Below are positions 25,942 to 33,541 of a stretch of 64,000 nt of DNA, piece by piece (positions within the stretch are counted from its first letter, which is position 1; every line of letters starts with the position of its first letter). The notes under the pieces are model-generated. The model saw only the letters and a program-made list of their open reading frames with translations. It had not been told where the DNA came from and searched no databases. The stretch comes from GCA-002708315 sp963676635 (GTDB lineage: Bacteria; Bacteroidota; Bacteroidia; Bacteroidales; F082). The DNA is taken from NCBI GenBank assembly GCA_963676635.1, contig OY781105.1, positions 1,984,001-2,048,000 on the forward strand, written 5' to 3'. A program made the translations under genes and the position numbers.

Positions 25942-27822
25942 CTACCTAACCACAACTTTCTTACTAACACAACTACTACCAGATGCCACTTTTACAACAT
26001 AAACCCCACTAATCCACTCGCTAACATCAATAGATGTGATTTTTGTTGCGGTGTTTGTGGTAAAGACTTTTGTGCCGGTTGAGTTGTATATTTCGATGTT
26101 GTATGGTTTATTGTGGTTCTGTTTTTCTATAATAAGGGTATTTGTGGCGGGATTGGGGTATACACGCAGACTGTTTTCAATGTCATTATCATCAGTACCA
26201 AGGCATGTGTATGCCTGAATAACGAGGCTGTCGCTCCAGTTGCTTTCCCCACAATCATTTGAGCTGCGTACTTTTAATAATGCAGGGCCTTCGTAGTTGG
26301 GATTCCAGTTTACTATTGCTGTTAAGCTATCGCCTGTAATAGTACCTGCTTCTTCTGGTTGCAGCTGCCACTGGTAATACCATGCATTTGTTGCCTGCAG
26401 GGTTGTGTAGGTGGTGATGCTATCGGTGTTAACGCAGAGGGTGTCGGTGCCGGTGGGTTGATGGGGCTGGTGGGGGGCGTAATGGTTGCAGTCTTTAAGT
26501 TGGATTACCCAGGCATCATATCCAATAGGCTTTGATATATGACATTCTACATCACCTCCTTGCTGTAGAGATTGTACATTCAAAGCATATGTATAATCAT
26601 CTTTTTTTGTTACAGCATGTAGACTAAATATTTCCCGATTCGAACTACCAATACACTGTTGCCATTCTATTTGCCCTACTGAATCCAGCTTTGCTACCCA
26701 TATATCAAAAGTAAATCCGTATGTGTCATGATTACCTGAGACATCACCATCGTTTGAATTTGTTAATCCGAAAAACATATAACCTTTTCCTATACTATCT
26801 TTATAAATAGACCCTGGAAATTCCGTATCACTTCCTCCAAGGCAGTTTTGCCATTCAATATTACCATTATAATCAACTTTTACAATCCAAATATCCTCAT
26901 GTATTGAACCGGGATTACCATGTAATCCACTTACATCACCATCATTAGAATTAGTATAAGCTGTAAAAACATATCCATCATCATCTTCAATTACATCAAT
27001 ACCATCATCATAATAGCTGCCGCCGGAACAATTTTGCCAAATAACATTTCCAAGCAAATCGATTTCCATTAACCACACATCTTTTTCTATGGGAGAATCA
27101 TCTTTCTGACAATCAATCAAACCTTCACTTATATAAAAGCCTCCTATTAAAACATAAGTATTATGTGAAGTTGGTAAAATTTTCATAAACCTTTCGTCAT
27201 TAGGACCTCCGTAAGTTTTTTCCCATAGTATGTTTCCATCTTTATCAAGTCTGCACAACCATGCATCTGTACCTCCAAAGTACTCACTTATATCACCTCC
27301 GGAACTTGTAATGCCTCCTAATACAATTACTCCTCCGTCATCTGTTGCGACAATATCTGTGGGCGAATCATGTACATAGCTTCCTAAACAGCGCTCCCAG
27401 ATAATATGTTTTGCGCTATCAATTTTAACAACCCATATGTCGTAGCTATTATGTATATTAGATTGTGCATCTCCATCAGTTGAATTTGTTCCACCTAACA
27501 AATAATACTCACTATCAGGAAGAGGTATAATTTTTCTAAAACTTTCACCGCCACTACCTCCAAAACAATTTTCCCAAATAATATTTCCTAATGTATCAAG
27601 TTCAACTAACCAGGCGTCGGCACTTCCGTGATAATTCGATATACTATCATTATCAACAACAATGCCAATACCCAACAAAATACCGTTAGGAGTATATGCA
27701 ATGCCATACGGAGAATCATCTTCATCAGTGCCCAGGCATTGTTGCCATGTGATATTTACATTTTGTGTAACTGCCAGTGAATAAATCAACAGGAAAAGAA
27801 ATAAAATTATTTTATTCTTCAT
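25942..27822 (-). CDS. Secreted beta-propeller-like repeat protein with T9SS sorting domain
   Basis: 626 residues from the ATG at 27822 (MKNKIILFLFLLIYSLAV, a signal peptide). About seven repeats of ~55-70 residues carry the pattern GG..DxWVxKxDxxGNIxWxxCLGGS, typical of Bacteroidota bulb-type propellers of unknown function. A PKD/Ig-like segment (WYYQWQLQPEEAGTI, NPNYEGPALLKVRSSNDCGES) follows. The last ~75 residues are a type A T9SS domain (LRVYPNPATNTLIIEK, then SGVYVVKVASGS). The protein is expected at the cell surface. The gene is isolated between two repeat-filled gaps. Confidence 0.88.
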   Translation of the reverse strand: MKNKIILFLFLLIYSLAVTQNVNITWQQCLGTDEDDSPYGIAYTPNGILLGIGIVVDNDSISNYHGSADAWLVELDTLGNIIWENCFGGSGGESFRKIIPLPDSEYYLLGGTNSTDGDAQSNIHNSYDIWVVKIDSAKHIIWERCLGSYVHDSPTDIVATDDGGVIVLGGITSSGGDISEYFGGTDAWLCRLDKDGNILWEKTYGGPNDERFMKILPTSHNTYVLIGGFYISEGLIDCQKDDSPIEKDVWLMEIDLLGNVIWQNCSGGSYYDDGIDVIEDDDGYVFTAYTNSNDGDVSGLHGNPGSIHEDIWIVKVDYNGNIEWQNCLGGSDTEFPGSIYKDSIGKGYMFFGLTNSNDGDVSGNHDTYGFTFDIWVAKLDSVGQIEWQQCIGSSNREIFSLHAVTKKDDYTYALNVQSLQQGGDVECHISKPIGYDAWVIQLKDCNHYAPHQPHQPTGTDTLCVNTDSITTYTTLQATNAWYYQWQLQPEEAGTITGDSLTAIVNWNPNYEGPALLKVRSSNDCGESNWSDSLVIQAYTCLGTDDNDIENSLRVYPNPATNTLIIEKQNHNKPYNIEIYNSTGTKVFTTNTATKITSIDVSEWISGVYVVKVASGSSCVSKKVVVR

Positions 27823-28051
27823 AATATAAACTTTAAACAGGGTGCGTATGTTAATGTACTTCAAAATTAACAATTAATTTATTGTCACAGGTAATTTATA
27901 ATTAGACTGTTTAATTGTAGTTTTAGTTGCCCAACAATCTAGTGATTTTGGATAAAACCGGGAGGGCTTTTTTCAGTTTTGAGGGTTGAAGGTTAAGAAG
28001 TCTGCGTAATATAAAAGCGGACACCCACATAGGGGCGTCCCTACAGGGGAT

Positions 28052-28135
28052 GGTTTTTAAGAGTGCTGAATATCTCAAGCCACCTAACGAGTTGTGGAAC
28101 AGTCACATAAAATAATTAAAAGGCTGTCATCCCGA
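28052..28135 (+). repeat. Dispersed repeat A, copy 2
   Basis: Direct match to 22418-22498, including CTGAATATCTCAA, CAGTCACATAAA and AAAAGGCTGTC. Confidence 0.8.
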
Positions 28136-28206
28136 ACGACGAAGGAGGAGGGATCCCCTATATTGAAAATGTGATAATGCGAGTTATGATGGCTAAAGTT
28201 GGACAA

Positions 28207-28363
28207 ACCCCAAAATTGAACCTTAAGCATTGAACATTGAACCTCAAAGCCCTGAAAGGGCGTCCTGTAATAGCATAGGGCGGAAGCCCTATGACCATGT
28301 CGAAGTATGTATTAAGGCTGAAAGTCTGGCCTGTTTTTGTGGGTTTACATTGCGAATAATTTA
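28207..28363 (+). repeat. Dispersed repeat C, copy 2
   Basis: Direct match to 22851-23008, with the same two hairpins and the same heptamer lead-in (TTGAACC, TTAAGCA, TTGAACA, TTGAACC). Confidence 0.85.
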
Positions 28364-28470
28364 AGAAAAACCCACCACAAACCAAACTCTACGTCGTTGA
28401 CTATACTGATAATCCCTTCAATCCCTTTATGTCCAACAGTCATATTTCAATTCGGGGAAGAAAAAGTGCT

Positions 28471-29106
28471 TTATAAGTGGAAAGCTTCAGTAGCATCGAA
28501 GTCAACGAAAAAGTCAGCATCTTTTTTAAGCTTCTGAACAATTTCCTGTTCTCTGTGAACAACCTGCATAACAAAGTCATCAGTATCGCCACTATAATCA
28601 TAAAGATTTTGTTTTACAGCCTCATCAAAAGAAACCTCCACAAACACCTTAAGTTTTGACTCTTTACACTTAATAGAATATAACCCCTTAATAATCAGCA
28701 GATCGACCCCTTTAAAGTCAGTCACCAGTTCATCACAATAATCAGTAAGCATATCAACGAGAGGCATTTTAGCAACGCGATTGTTTTTATAATCGTCGAT
28801 ATTCTGATAAATTTTATCCCAGTCATATTCATCACATCCGATGCAATCGAGGCCTTTTTTCTTTCTCCATTCCTTTCTTTGCAGAGGATCAATCTTATAA
28901 TAATTATCAAGGTCCATTATCTTAACTCTGACACCTTTTTCCTTAAACATCTTACCAACAAGATATGAAATCATAGATTTACCAGTACCAACTTCACCGG
29001 TAACAGTAATAATATTTTTAGGTTGATGCTCCGGAAAAGCCTTATCAAAAATAATACTGGCAGCTTTTCTGTGCTTATCGTTAATTGTGAACACCAAATT
29101 TTGCAT
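28471..29106 (-). CDS. P-loop kinase, uridine kinase-like
   Basis: 211 residues. The Walker A motif is GEVGTGKS (residues ~37-44). A MDLDNYYK motif at ~64 stands where uridine kinase/phosphoribulokinase relatives have a DSFY-type substrate motif. YDWDKIYQNIDDYK and LLIIKGLYSIK follow the family order. No signal peptide. The true substrate is unknown; nucleosides or small phosphorylatable compounds are possible. The gene has a strong Shine-Dalgarno sequence, unlike its neighbours, and sits between repeat-rich gaps, so it may have been acquired by transfer. Confidence 0.72.
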   Translation of the reverse strand: MQNLVFTINDKHRKAASIIFDKAFPEHQPKNIITVTGEVGTGKSMISYLVGKMFKEKGVRVKIMDLDNYYKIDPLQRKEWRKKKGLDCIGCDEYDWDKIYQNIDDYKNNRVAKMPLVDMLTDYCDELVTDFKGVDLLIIKGLYSIKCKESKLKVFVEVSFDEAVKQNLYDYSGDTDDFVMQVVHREQEIVQKLKKDADFFVDFDATEAFHL

Positions 29107-29111
29107 AATTT

Positions 29112-29117
29112 CCTCCT
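29112..29117 (-). promoter_or_regulatory. Canonical Shine-Dalgarno AGGAGG of the kinase gene
   Basis: On the minus strand AGGAGG stands 5 nt before the ATG (AAGGAGGAAATTATG). Most genes in this window lack such a site, as expected in Bacteroidota. It fixes the start and marks the gene as unusual. Confidence 0.8.
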
Positions 29118-29465
29118 TTTTAGCTTATAATTGAGTTTATAAACAATTAACTGTCAATAAAGATCCAATAATCTGTCAAAACCTATAACACTGATAAACA
29201 GAACATAACCTATTGCCGTTAAACAACTAACAGCCAATGCTTATAAAATGCAAGGTTACAATTTTTAGCTTAAACAATAGCAAAAAAGGCGCAATTAATT
29301 TGTTAAAAAACACATATAAAAACATTATCAGAAAAAACAGCACAATTTCTTTCTATGCAAACGAGTTAAACGGTAAATACTATAATATTTGCACATCAAT
29401 ATTGTCAAAAGAGAGGAAAATACACCGATTTTAACAAAAACAGAAATTTAAGCGATAATTTTTAT

Positions 29466-29495
29466 TTTGAGATAACGACAATATTATTACATTTG
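29466..29495 (+). promoter_or_regulatory. Bacteroidota-type promoter of mdh
   Basis: The -33 TTTG (29466-29469) and -7 TACATTTG (29488-29495) are separated by 18 nt, close to the family consensus. Transcription would start near 29500, leaving about 40 nt of leader before the ATG at 29543. Confidence 0.72.
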
Positions 29496-29542
29496 TCGCA
29501 ATGAATACTAAAAGAACACGTAAACTTAAGCTACGAAAGACA

Positions 29543-30481
29543 ATGAAAAAAATCACTGTAATCGGAGCCGGAAATGTTGGAGCAACATGCGCTAATGTAA
29601 TTGCACATAAAGATCTTGCAAAGGAAGTTGTATTACTTGACATAAAAGAAGGTACAGCAGAAGGCAAGGCTCTCGATATCTGGCAAACCGCCGCTATTAA
29701 TCATTTTAACACACGAGTAACAGGTGTTACAAATGATTACCTTAAAACAAAGGGATCAGGTGTAATAGTAATTACATCAGGGATACCCCGTAAGCCTGGC
29801 ATGTCGCGCGATGACCTTATCAAGACAAACGCCAGCATTGTAAAAGACGTTACCGAGAAAGCCATTAAATATTCACCTGATGCTATAATTATTGTTGTAA
29901 GTAATCCATTGGATGTTATGACATACGCAGCCTATCAGGCATCAAACAAACCAGCACATAAGGTATTTGGTATGGCTGGTACGCTTGACACTGGTAGATA
30001 TCGTGCATTTATTGCCAACGCACTGGATGTATTCCCTGCAGACATACATGCAATGTTACTTGGAGGACATGGTGACACGATGGTACCACTACCAAGGTAC
30101 ACATCATTAAATGGTATTCCTATTACACAGTTACTGGGTAAAGATGAAGTTGACAAGATAGTTGAGAGGACCAAAAAAGGAGGAGGAGAATTAGTAAGCC
30201 TAATGGGAACGAGTGCCTGGTATGCACCAGGAGCTGCGGCAGCACAATTAGTAGAAGCCATTGTTGATGACCAGAAACGAATTGTACCACTATGTGCATA
30301 TTTAGATGGCGAGTACGGGTTAAATGATGTATATTTGGGAGTACCAGTAAAACTTGGCAAAAACGGAATCGAAGAGATTATCGAAATCGATCTTGACAAA
30401 GATGAGAAAAAACTACTAAACACTTCTTCAGAAGCAGTTAAGAAAGTAATGAAAGTACTTGATGACATGAAATTGTTTTAA
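29543..30481 (+). CDS. mdh: Malate dehydrogenase (LDH-like, NAD-dependent)
   Basis: Oxidises malate to oxaloacetate, or the reverse in fermentative succinate formation. 312 residues from the ATG at 29543 (MKKITVIGAGNVG). The ATG at 29501 would add 14 basic residues and falls at the predicted transcription start. Seen: the Rossmann GAGNVG, D33 for NAD, the substrate loop PRKPGMSR with R83 and R89 that marks malate rather than lactate specificity, and catalytic H176 in GGHGDTMVPL. It is a single gene with its own promoter and terminator. Confidence 0.97.
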   Translation: MKKITVIGAGNVGATCANVIAHKDLAKEVVLLDIKEGTAEGKALDIWQTAAINHFNTRVTGVTNDYLKTKGSGVIVITSGIPRKPGMSRDDLIKTNASIVKDVTEKAIKYSPDAIIIVVSNPLDVMTYAAYQASNKPAHKVFGMAGTLDTGRYRAFIANALDVFPADIHAMLLGGHGDTMVPLPRYTSLNGIPITQLLGKDEVDKIVERTKKGGGELVSLMGTSAWYAPGAAAAQLVEAIVDDQKRIVPLCAYLDGEYGLNDVYLGVPVKLGKNGIEEIIEIDLDKDEKKLLNTSSEAVKKVMKVLDDMKLF

Positions 30482-30538
30482 TCAAAACTAATCAAAATAT
30501 ACCTGATCATTAATGGTTGCGATTCTTGATTAGGATAT

Positions 30539-30567
30539 AGCGTCTCCGAAAGGAGACGCTTTTTTTT
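30539..30567 (+). terminator. Rho-independent terminator of mdh
   Basis: A perfect 9-bp stem AGCGTCTCC/GGAGACGCT with a GAAA tetraloop is followed by seven T, 58 nt after the mdh stop. Confidence 0.95.
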
Positions 30568-30612
30568 GGTATGTATGCAAAACACGAATCAGGGGTCTTG
30601 CGCTATTTATGT

Positions 30613-30700
30613 GGGTTTCTTATCGCTACCTGACCCCGATGTCGAATAAATCGGACATCGGGAAAACAGCCTTTCTTTTATTTTATGTGACTGAACCACG
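30613..30700 (-). repeat. Dispersed repeat B, copy 2 (inverted)
   Basis: Reverse complement of 22456-22554 with the middle segment shortened. Shared ends are GGGTTTCTTATCGCTACC and TATGTGACTGAACCACG. Confidence 0.8.
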
Positions 30701-30855
30701 CTTTGCAAGGACATCCCTGTGTGGGTGTCCGCTTTCAATTCCTGCAGTCTCCTTAAATCTCAAAACTCAACCACCTCACGCTGTATCACTATACCTGTAA
30801 AAACACCTGATCACACTTATGAAAACACTTCTTTTCACTTGTCTTATCAACATTC

Positions 30856-30943
30856 TGATGCGCATCAGGATAGTTTCTGATGCGCATCAGGATTAGTTTT
30901 GATGCGCATCAGGATTGTTTTTGATGCGCATCAGAAATGTCTT
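30856..30943. repeat. Four perfect 12-bp palindromes at exact 22-bp spacing
   Basis: TGATGCGCATCA occurs at 30856, 30878, 30900 and 30922, always 22 bp apart, with T-rich 10-bp linkers (GGAT..GTTT). 22 bp is close to two helical turns, so the sites face the same side of the DNA. The palindromes are GC-rich in an AT-rich gap. The gap lies between two convergent genes, so this is not a promoter operator. It may be a protein-binding array or a minisatellite. Confidence 0.9.
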
Positions 30944-31031
30944 TTAAGAGCAATAGAACACTAATATGTCTTCACAGAATAATAATTTAATAATATGGGT
31001 TTGTCACGCTGTTATGTTAAACCACACTCTC

Positions 31032-31128
31032 TTTAAAATTCCAATTATCAAGCACCAAAAAACAAACAAATCTCAAGCACCAAATAGCAAATAACCAAAA
31101 CCCCACACTCCGAAATTGTCAACTGGTT
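31032..31128 (+). repeat. Dispersed repeat D, copy 2 (97 bp)
   Basis: Direct match to 25224-25320 with equal length, ending AATTGTCAACTGGTT. Confidence 0.85.
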
Positions 31129-31179
31129 GTCCCTCTTCACCCCCCCTATCAACCTAAGTCAAAGAAGAAGAATCCAACC

Positions 31180-31213
31180 ATTCTTCATTTTTCATTTTTC
31201 ATTCTTCATTTCT
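31180..31213 (+). repeat. Heptanucleotide tandem repeat (ATTTTTC)n
   Basis: ATTCTTC, ATTTTTC, ATTTTTC, ATTCTTC and ATTTCTC in register with a 7-bp period, just downstream of the lipoprotein stop. Confidence 0.8.
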
Positions 31214-31218
31214 CAAGT

Positions 31219-32991
31219 CTAATCCCTGATACATCTTACGCTAAGGCCAGTTTCATTATCAAGATATCCATAAACGGCTGTTCCACGATCGTAATCCATT
31301 CTACGGAAGTAAGAATCAAAAACCCCACTTTGTGTTGATGACCAAAAATAACTGCTTTCTTCTAAACTAATATAGTTGCCATCTATTGTTCTCATTCCTC
31401 CCGGTAAAGCTGTAAAATAACTGCTGTTTGTGGCGCCAACATTGGGTACTTTCCAGTGAACAGTTCCTGCTTCTTTAAGGCTACCTCCAGCTGTGGCGGG
31501 TCCTCCCAGATAATCAACAAGTGTATTCCACTCTGTACCCGACGGCAAATGCCAGCCATCAGGACATGCTATGGCAGCCGACGCCTTATTATATAAGAGA
31601 CCATACGTGTTAACATTTGATTCATTATCATCATAAACCCAACAACCAGATGTTATATTAAAACGCAGATTTTCGGCAAACCAAGTTTGATTACCTATCG
31701 TTATTATATCATATGTTTGCCCGTCGCGCGGATCTGTAAACTGACTATAAGGACTTTCAACAATATTAACTGTTATTGTTTCGGATAATGAGTTAGTAAC
31801 ATCGTTTACTGTTATTGTAGCGCTCTGGCCTGTTGAACCAACAGCGCTGATAACAGCCTTATCATTACCGGATGAACTTACGGTAACACTAACTACATTA
31901 CTATTGGATGACTGCCATGTGTATGACGGATTATTTACAGGCAGATAAGTTGTTGCAGTAAGACTGAAGTCATTACCAGGGAACAACTGAATTAGCTCAA
32001 CACCATCGTTTATAACAACACTTTGCTGGACTGAATAAAAACCGTCACTGTTAAATTGTCCGTTAATAAAACCACTGGATGAATTATTGGTATTATCATA
32101 GATTGATAATGAAATTGTATGATCAATGTTACCACGTTTAGGACTCATATAATATAAAAAGTAAAAGCTATTGGCATTGGCAGATATTTCATCCTGGATT
32201 TCTCTGAACTGATCTGACAATTCAGAATAATTTTCCAGTGAATAATATCCTGCAGTACCAAGTTGTTTCAGAGCACTCACATCCTGTTCGCTGCCAAGCC
32301 CCACAGTAAATACTTTTTTACCCTCAATTGCGGCAAGAGCTTCTGAAAGAGTAGTAGACCCCTGCGTATCGCTACCATCAGTCAGAGTAATCATAAACCC
32401 CTGTTGTATGGATGTTGTGGAGTAAAAGTCTTCCCACCGTGATGCTCCTGTTACAATACTACCATAAAGGTTAGTAGTAGCATAACCCAAAGAAATGTTA
32501 TTAATAGCGCTAATAAGTGTTGCCACATTGCTTGTGAAATCCTGAATAAGAACAGCCTCTTCGGAGAACACATAAACAGCAATTTCCTGCTGGCTTACAA
32601 TGTTATTGACCAAATTGATTGCTGCAGTTTTAATTTCATTAAGATTTGAACCAACACTGGCGCTGTTATCAATTAACAACACCGTTTTTATTGTGTAGTC
32701 AATAGCATCCTTTTTCTTAATAGTCATAGCAGATTCAGTAGGAGAAACTGCCTGATCATCCTCAAACACTCTGAAATCGCTTGTAACAAGGTCAGGCACA
32801 CCTTTTCCTTCAGCATCGGAGACTTCAAACATAATATTAACAAAACAAGGTAGTTCAGTCTCGATAAGATGCTCATTAAGGATATAGTAGCTGGATTCTG
32901 ACGGATTGTTATCATCATCCTTATTACAGGACGTTAAAACAATACCAAAGCCTGTTAGCAGCATAACTGCAAATAATGTTAGTTTTTTCAT
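31219..32991 (-). CDS. Lipoprotein with VWA, Big2-like and FISUMP domains
   Basis: 590 residues with a lipobox at Cys22 (GIVLTSCNK). Domains in order: a von Willebrand A domain (~100-290) with MIDAS motif DNSAS (VLLIDNSASVG) and LTDGSDTQG; an Ig-like Big2 domain (~345-420, YTWQSSNSNVVSV and AVGSTGQSATITV); and a C-terminal FISUMP domain (~430-590) with DGQTYDIITIGNQTWFAENL, CPDGWHLPSGTEWN, FWSSTQ and SVRCIRD. All parts suggest a surface adhesin or binding protein exposed by its lipid anchor. No ligand can be named. It is a single gene between repeat-rich gaps. Confidence 0.88.
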   Translation of the reverse strand: MKKLTLFAVMLLTGFGIVLTSCNKDDDNNPSESSYYILNEHLIETELPCFVNIMFEVSDAEGKGVPDLVTSDFRVFEDDQAVSPTESAMTIKKKDAIDYTIKTVLLIDNSASVGSNLNEIKTAAINLVNNIVSQQEIAVYVFSEEAVLIQDFTSNVATLISAINNISLGYATTNLYGSIVTGASRWEDFYSTTSIQQGFMITLTDGSDTQGSTTLSEALAAIEGKKVFTVGLGSEQDVSALKQLGTAGYYSLENYSELSDQFREIQDEISANANSFYFLYYMSPKRGNIDHTISLSIYDNTNNSSSGFINGQFNSDGFYSVQQSVVINDGVELIQLFPGNDFSLTATTYLPVNNPSYTWQSSNSNVVSVTVSSSGNDKAVISAVGSTGQSATITVNDVTNSLSETITVNIVESPYSQFTDPRDGQTYDIITIGNQTWFAENLRFNITSGCWVYDDNESNVNTYGLLYNKASAAIACPDGWHLPSGTEWNTLVDYLGGPATAGGSLKEAGTVHWKVPNVGATNSSYFTALPGGMRTIDGNYISLEESSYFWSSTQSGVFDSYFRRMDYDRGTAVYGYLDNETGLSVRCIRD

Positions 32992-33087
32992 CGCTTTTCA
33001 GATTTATCATATTATAAACCATAAAAGTACTTGTTTTATTATTGTGATTGATAAATACATGAGGGAATTATTAACAAGGTGACAACC

Positions 33088-33154
33088 CTCCTACTCTGCT
33101 CAGGCTGACTCGGCGGGCGACTCTCCTACTCTGCCTCAGGCTGATTCGGCGGGC
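33088..33154 (+). repeat. Two GC-rich direct repeats, 31 and 32 bp
   Basis: CTCCTACTCTGC, CAGGCTGA and TCGGCGGGC occur at 33088-33118 and again at 33123-33154. Related words lie at 22585-22620 (CTCAGCCTAAGGCTGATACGG). Confidence 0.8.
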
Positions 33155-33205
33155 AAGGAGGGACTGAAGAGAGATGAGAGATGAGAAACGGAGAGTGTTC
33201 AAAAA

Positions 33206-33354
33206 AAAAAATGAAGAATAATATCGTATAAAAAAAGCTACCCCTGACTCATTCCTTTCGCACCCACCATAGCTTTGGAGAAGGTGGGTAGGATGAGGCA
33301 CTCCGGGAAAAACCCCAAATATCATCATACTCCACTAACCCTGCGCCTTTAGGC
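33206..33354 (-). repeat. Dispersed repeat E, copy 2 (inverted) with 31-bp insert
   Basis: Reverse complement of 25484-25602. It is collinear except for 31 extra bases at 33259-33289. Confidence 0.88.
33259..33289. repeat. 31-bp hairpin element inserted in repeat E
   Basis: The ends CACCCACC and GGTGGGT can pair around CATAGCTTTGGAGAA-like loop sequence. The flanks CATTCCTTT and AGGATGAGG are contiguous in the 25-kb copy, so the element was gained here or lost there exactly. Confidence 0.75.
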
Positions 33355-33430
33355 CAGGGAAGAAACACAGTGTGAGTTACAGTGTGAGTTTTGAGAAAAT
33401 AAGACTGAAGAGACTGGAGGAAAAACCCCA

Positions 33431-33463
33431 ACTTATAACTTAAAACTTAAAACTTATAACTTC
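33431..33463 (+). repeat. Heptanucleotide tandem repeat (TTAAAAC)n
   Basis: TTATAAC, TTAAAAC, TTAAAAC and TTATAAC units in register, about 75 bp before the receptor start. Confidence 0.85.
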
Positions 33464-33514
33464 CAGTTGTTTTGACATTTTTGTTAAAAAAATAGTATTA
33501 ATTGAAGTCTTTTA

Positions 33515-33522
33515 TAATTTTG
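33515..33522 (+). promoter_or_regulatory. Candidate -7 box of the TonB receptor gene
   Basis: TAATTTTG matches TAnnTTTG, 20-27 nt before the start. The gap is too short to hold a cobalamin riboswitch. Confidence 0.5.
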
Positions 33523-33541
33523 CCGCCCTTAAATTATGACC

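Larger units (their letters stand above)
27823..28470. other. Gene-free region with dispersed repeats A and C
   Basis: 648 bp. The upstream region of the T9SS protein gene comes first, then GC-rich words (GCGGACACCCACATAGGGGCG, also partly present inverted near 30720), then repeat A copy 2 (28052-28135) and repeat C copy 2 (28207-28363). The last ~100 bp before the kinase stop show nothing recognisable. Confidence 0.7.
29107..29542. other. Divergent gap between kinase and malate dehydrogenase genes
   Basis: AT-rich, with no supported gene. It holds the kinase ribosome-binding site, a GTTTATAAAC palindrome near 29131 and the mdh promoter (29466-29495). A 65-codon open frame in the middle has no family features and is dismissed. 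Confidence 0.6.
30482..31218. other. Convergent gene-free region with terminator, repeats and palindrome array
   Basis: 737 bp between the ends of mdh and the VWA lipoprotein gene. In order: mdh terminator, inverted repeat B copy (30613-30700), the 22-bp-pitch palindrome array (30856-30943), repeat D copy 2 (31032-31128) and (ATTTTTC)n heptamers just after the lipoprotein stop. A 63-codon frame at 30609-30800 is made of repeat sequence and is not a gene. Confidence 0.8.
32992..33541. other. Gene-free region with repeat E, GC-rich direct repeats and heptamers
   Basis: 550 bp between the divergent lipoprotein and TonB receptor genes. It holds two 31/32-bp direct repeats (33088-33118, 33123-33154), (GAGAGAT)n heptamers near 33171, repeat E copy 2 with its hairpin insert, (TTAAAAC)n heptamers (33431-33463) and the receptor promoter. 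Confidence 0.75.

Noticed and set aside
29237..29434. 65-codon open frame upstream of mdh
   Set aside because: Lys/Asn/Ile-rich AT-driven frame without motif, operon partner or promoter.
30609..30800. 63-codon frame after mdh
   Set aside because: It is composed of dispersed repeat B and flanking repeat words.
30856..30943. Possible CRISPR array
   Set aside because: Only four units with 10-bp spacers, a palindromic 12-bp core and no cas gene in the window.
33464..33541. Cobalamin riboswitch before the BtuB-sized TonB receptor
   Set aside because: The gap from the heptamer repeat to the start is under 80 nt and lacks the conserved riboswitch core, so B12 specificity is not claimed.
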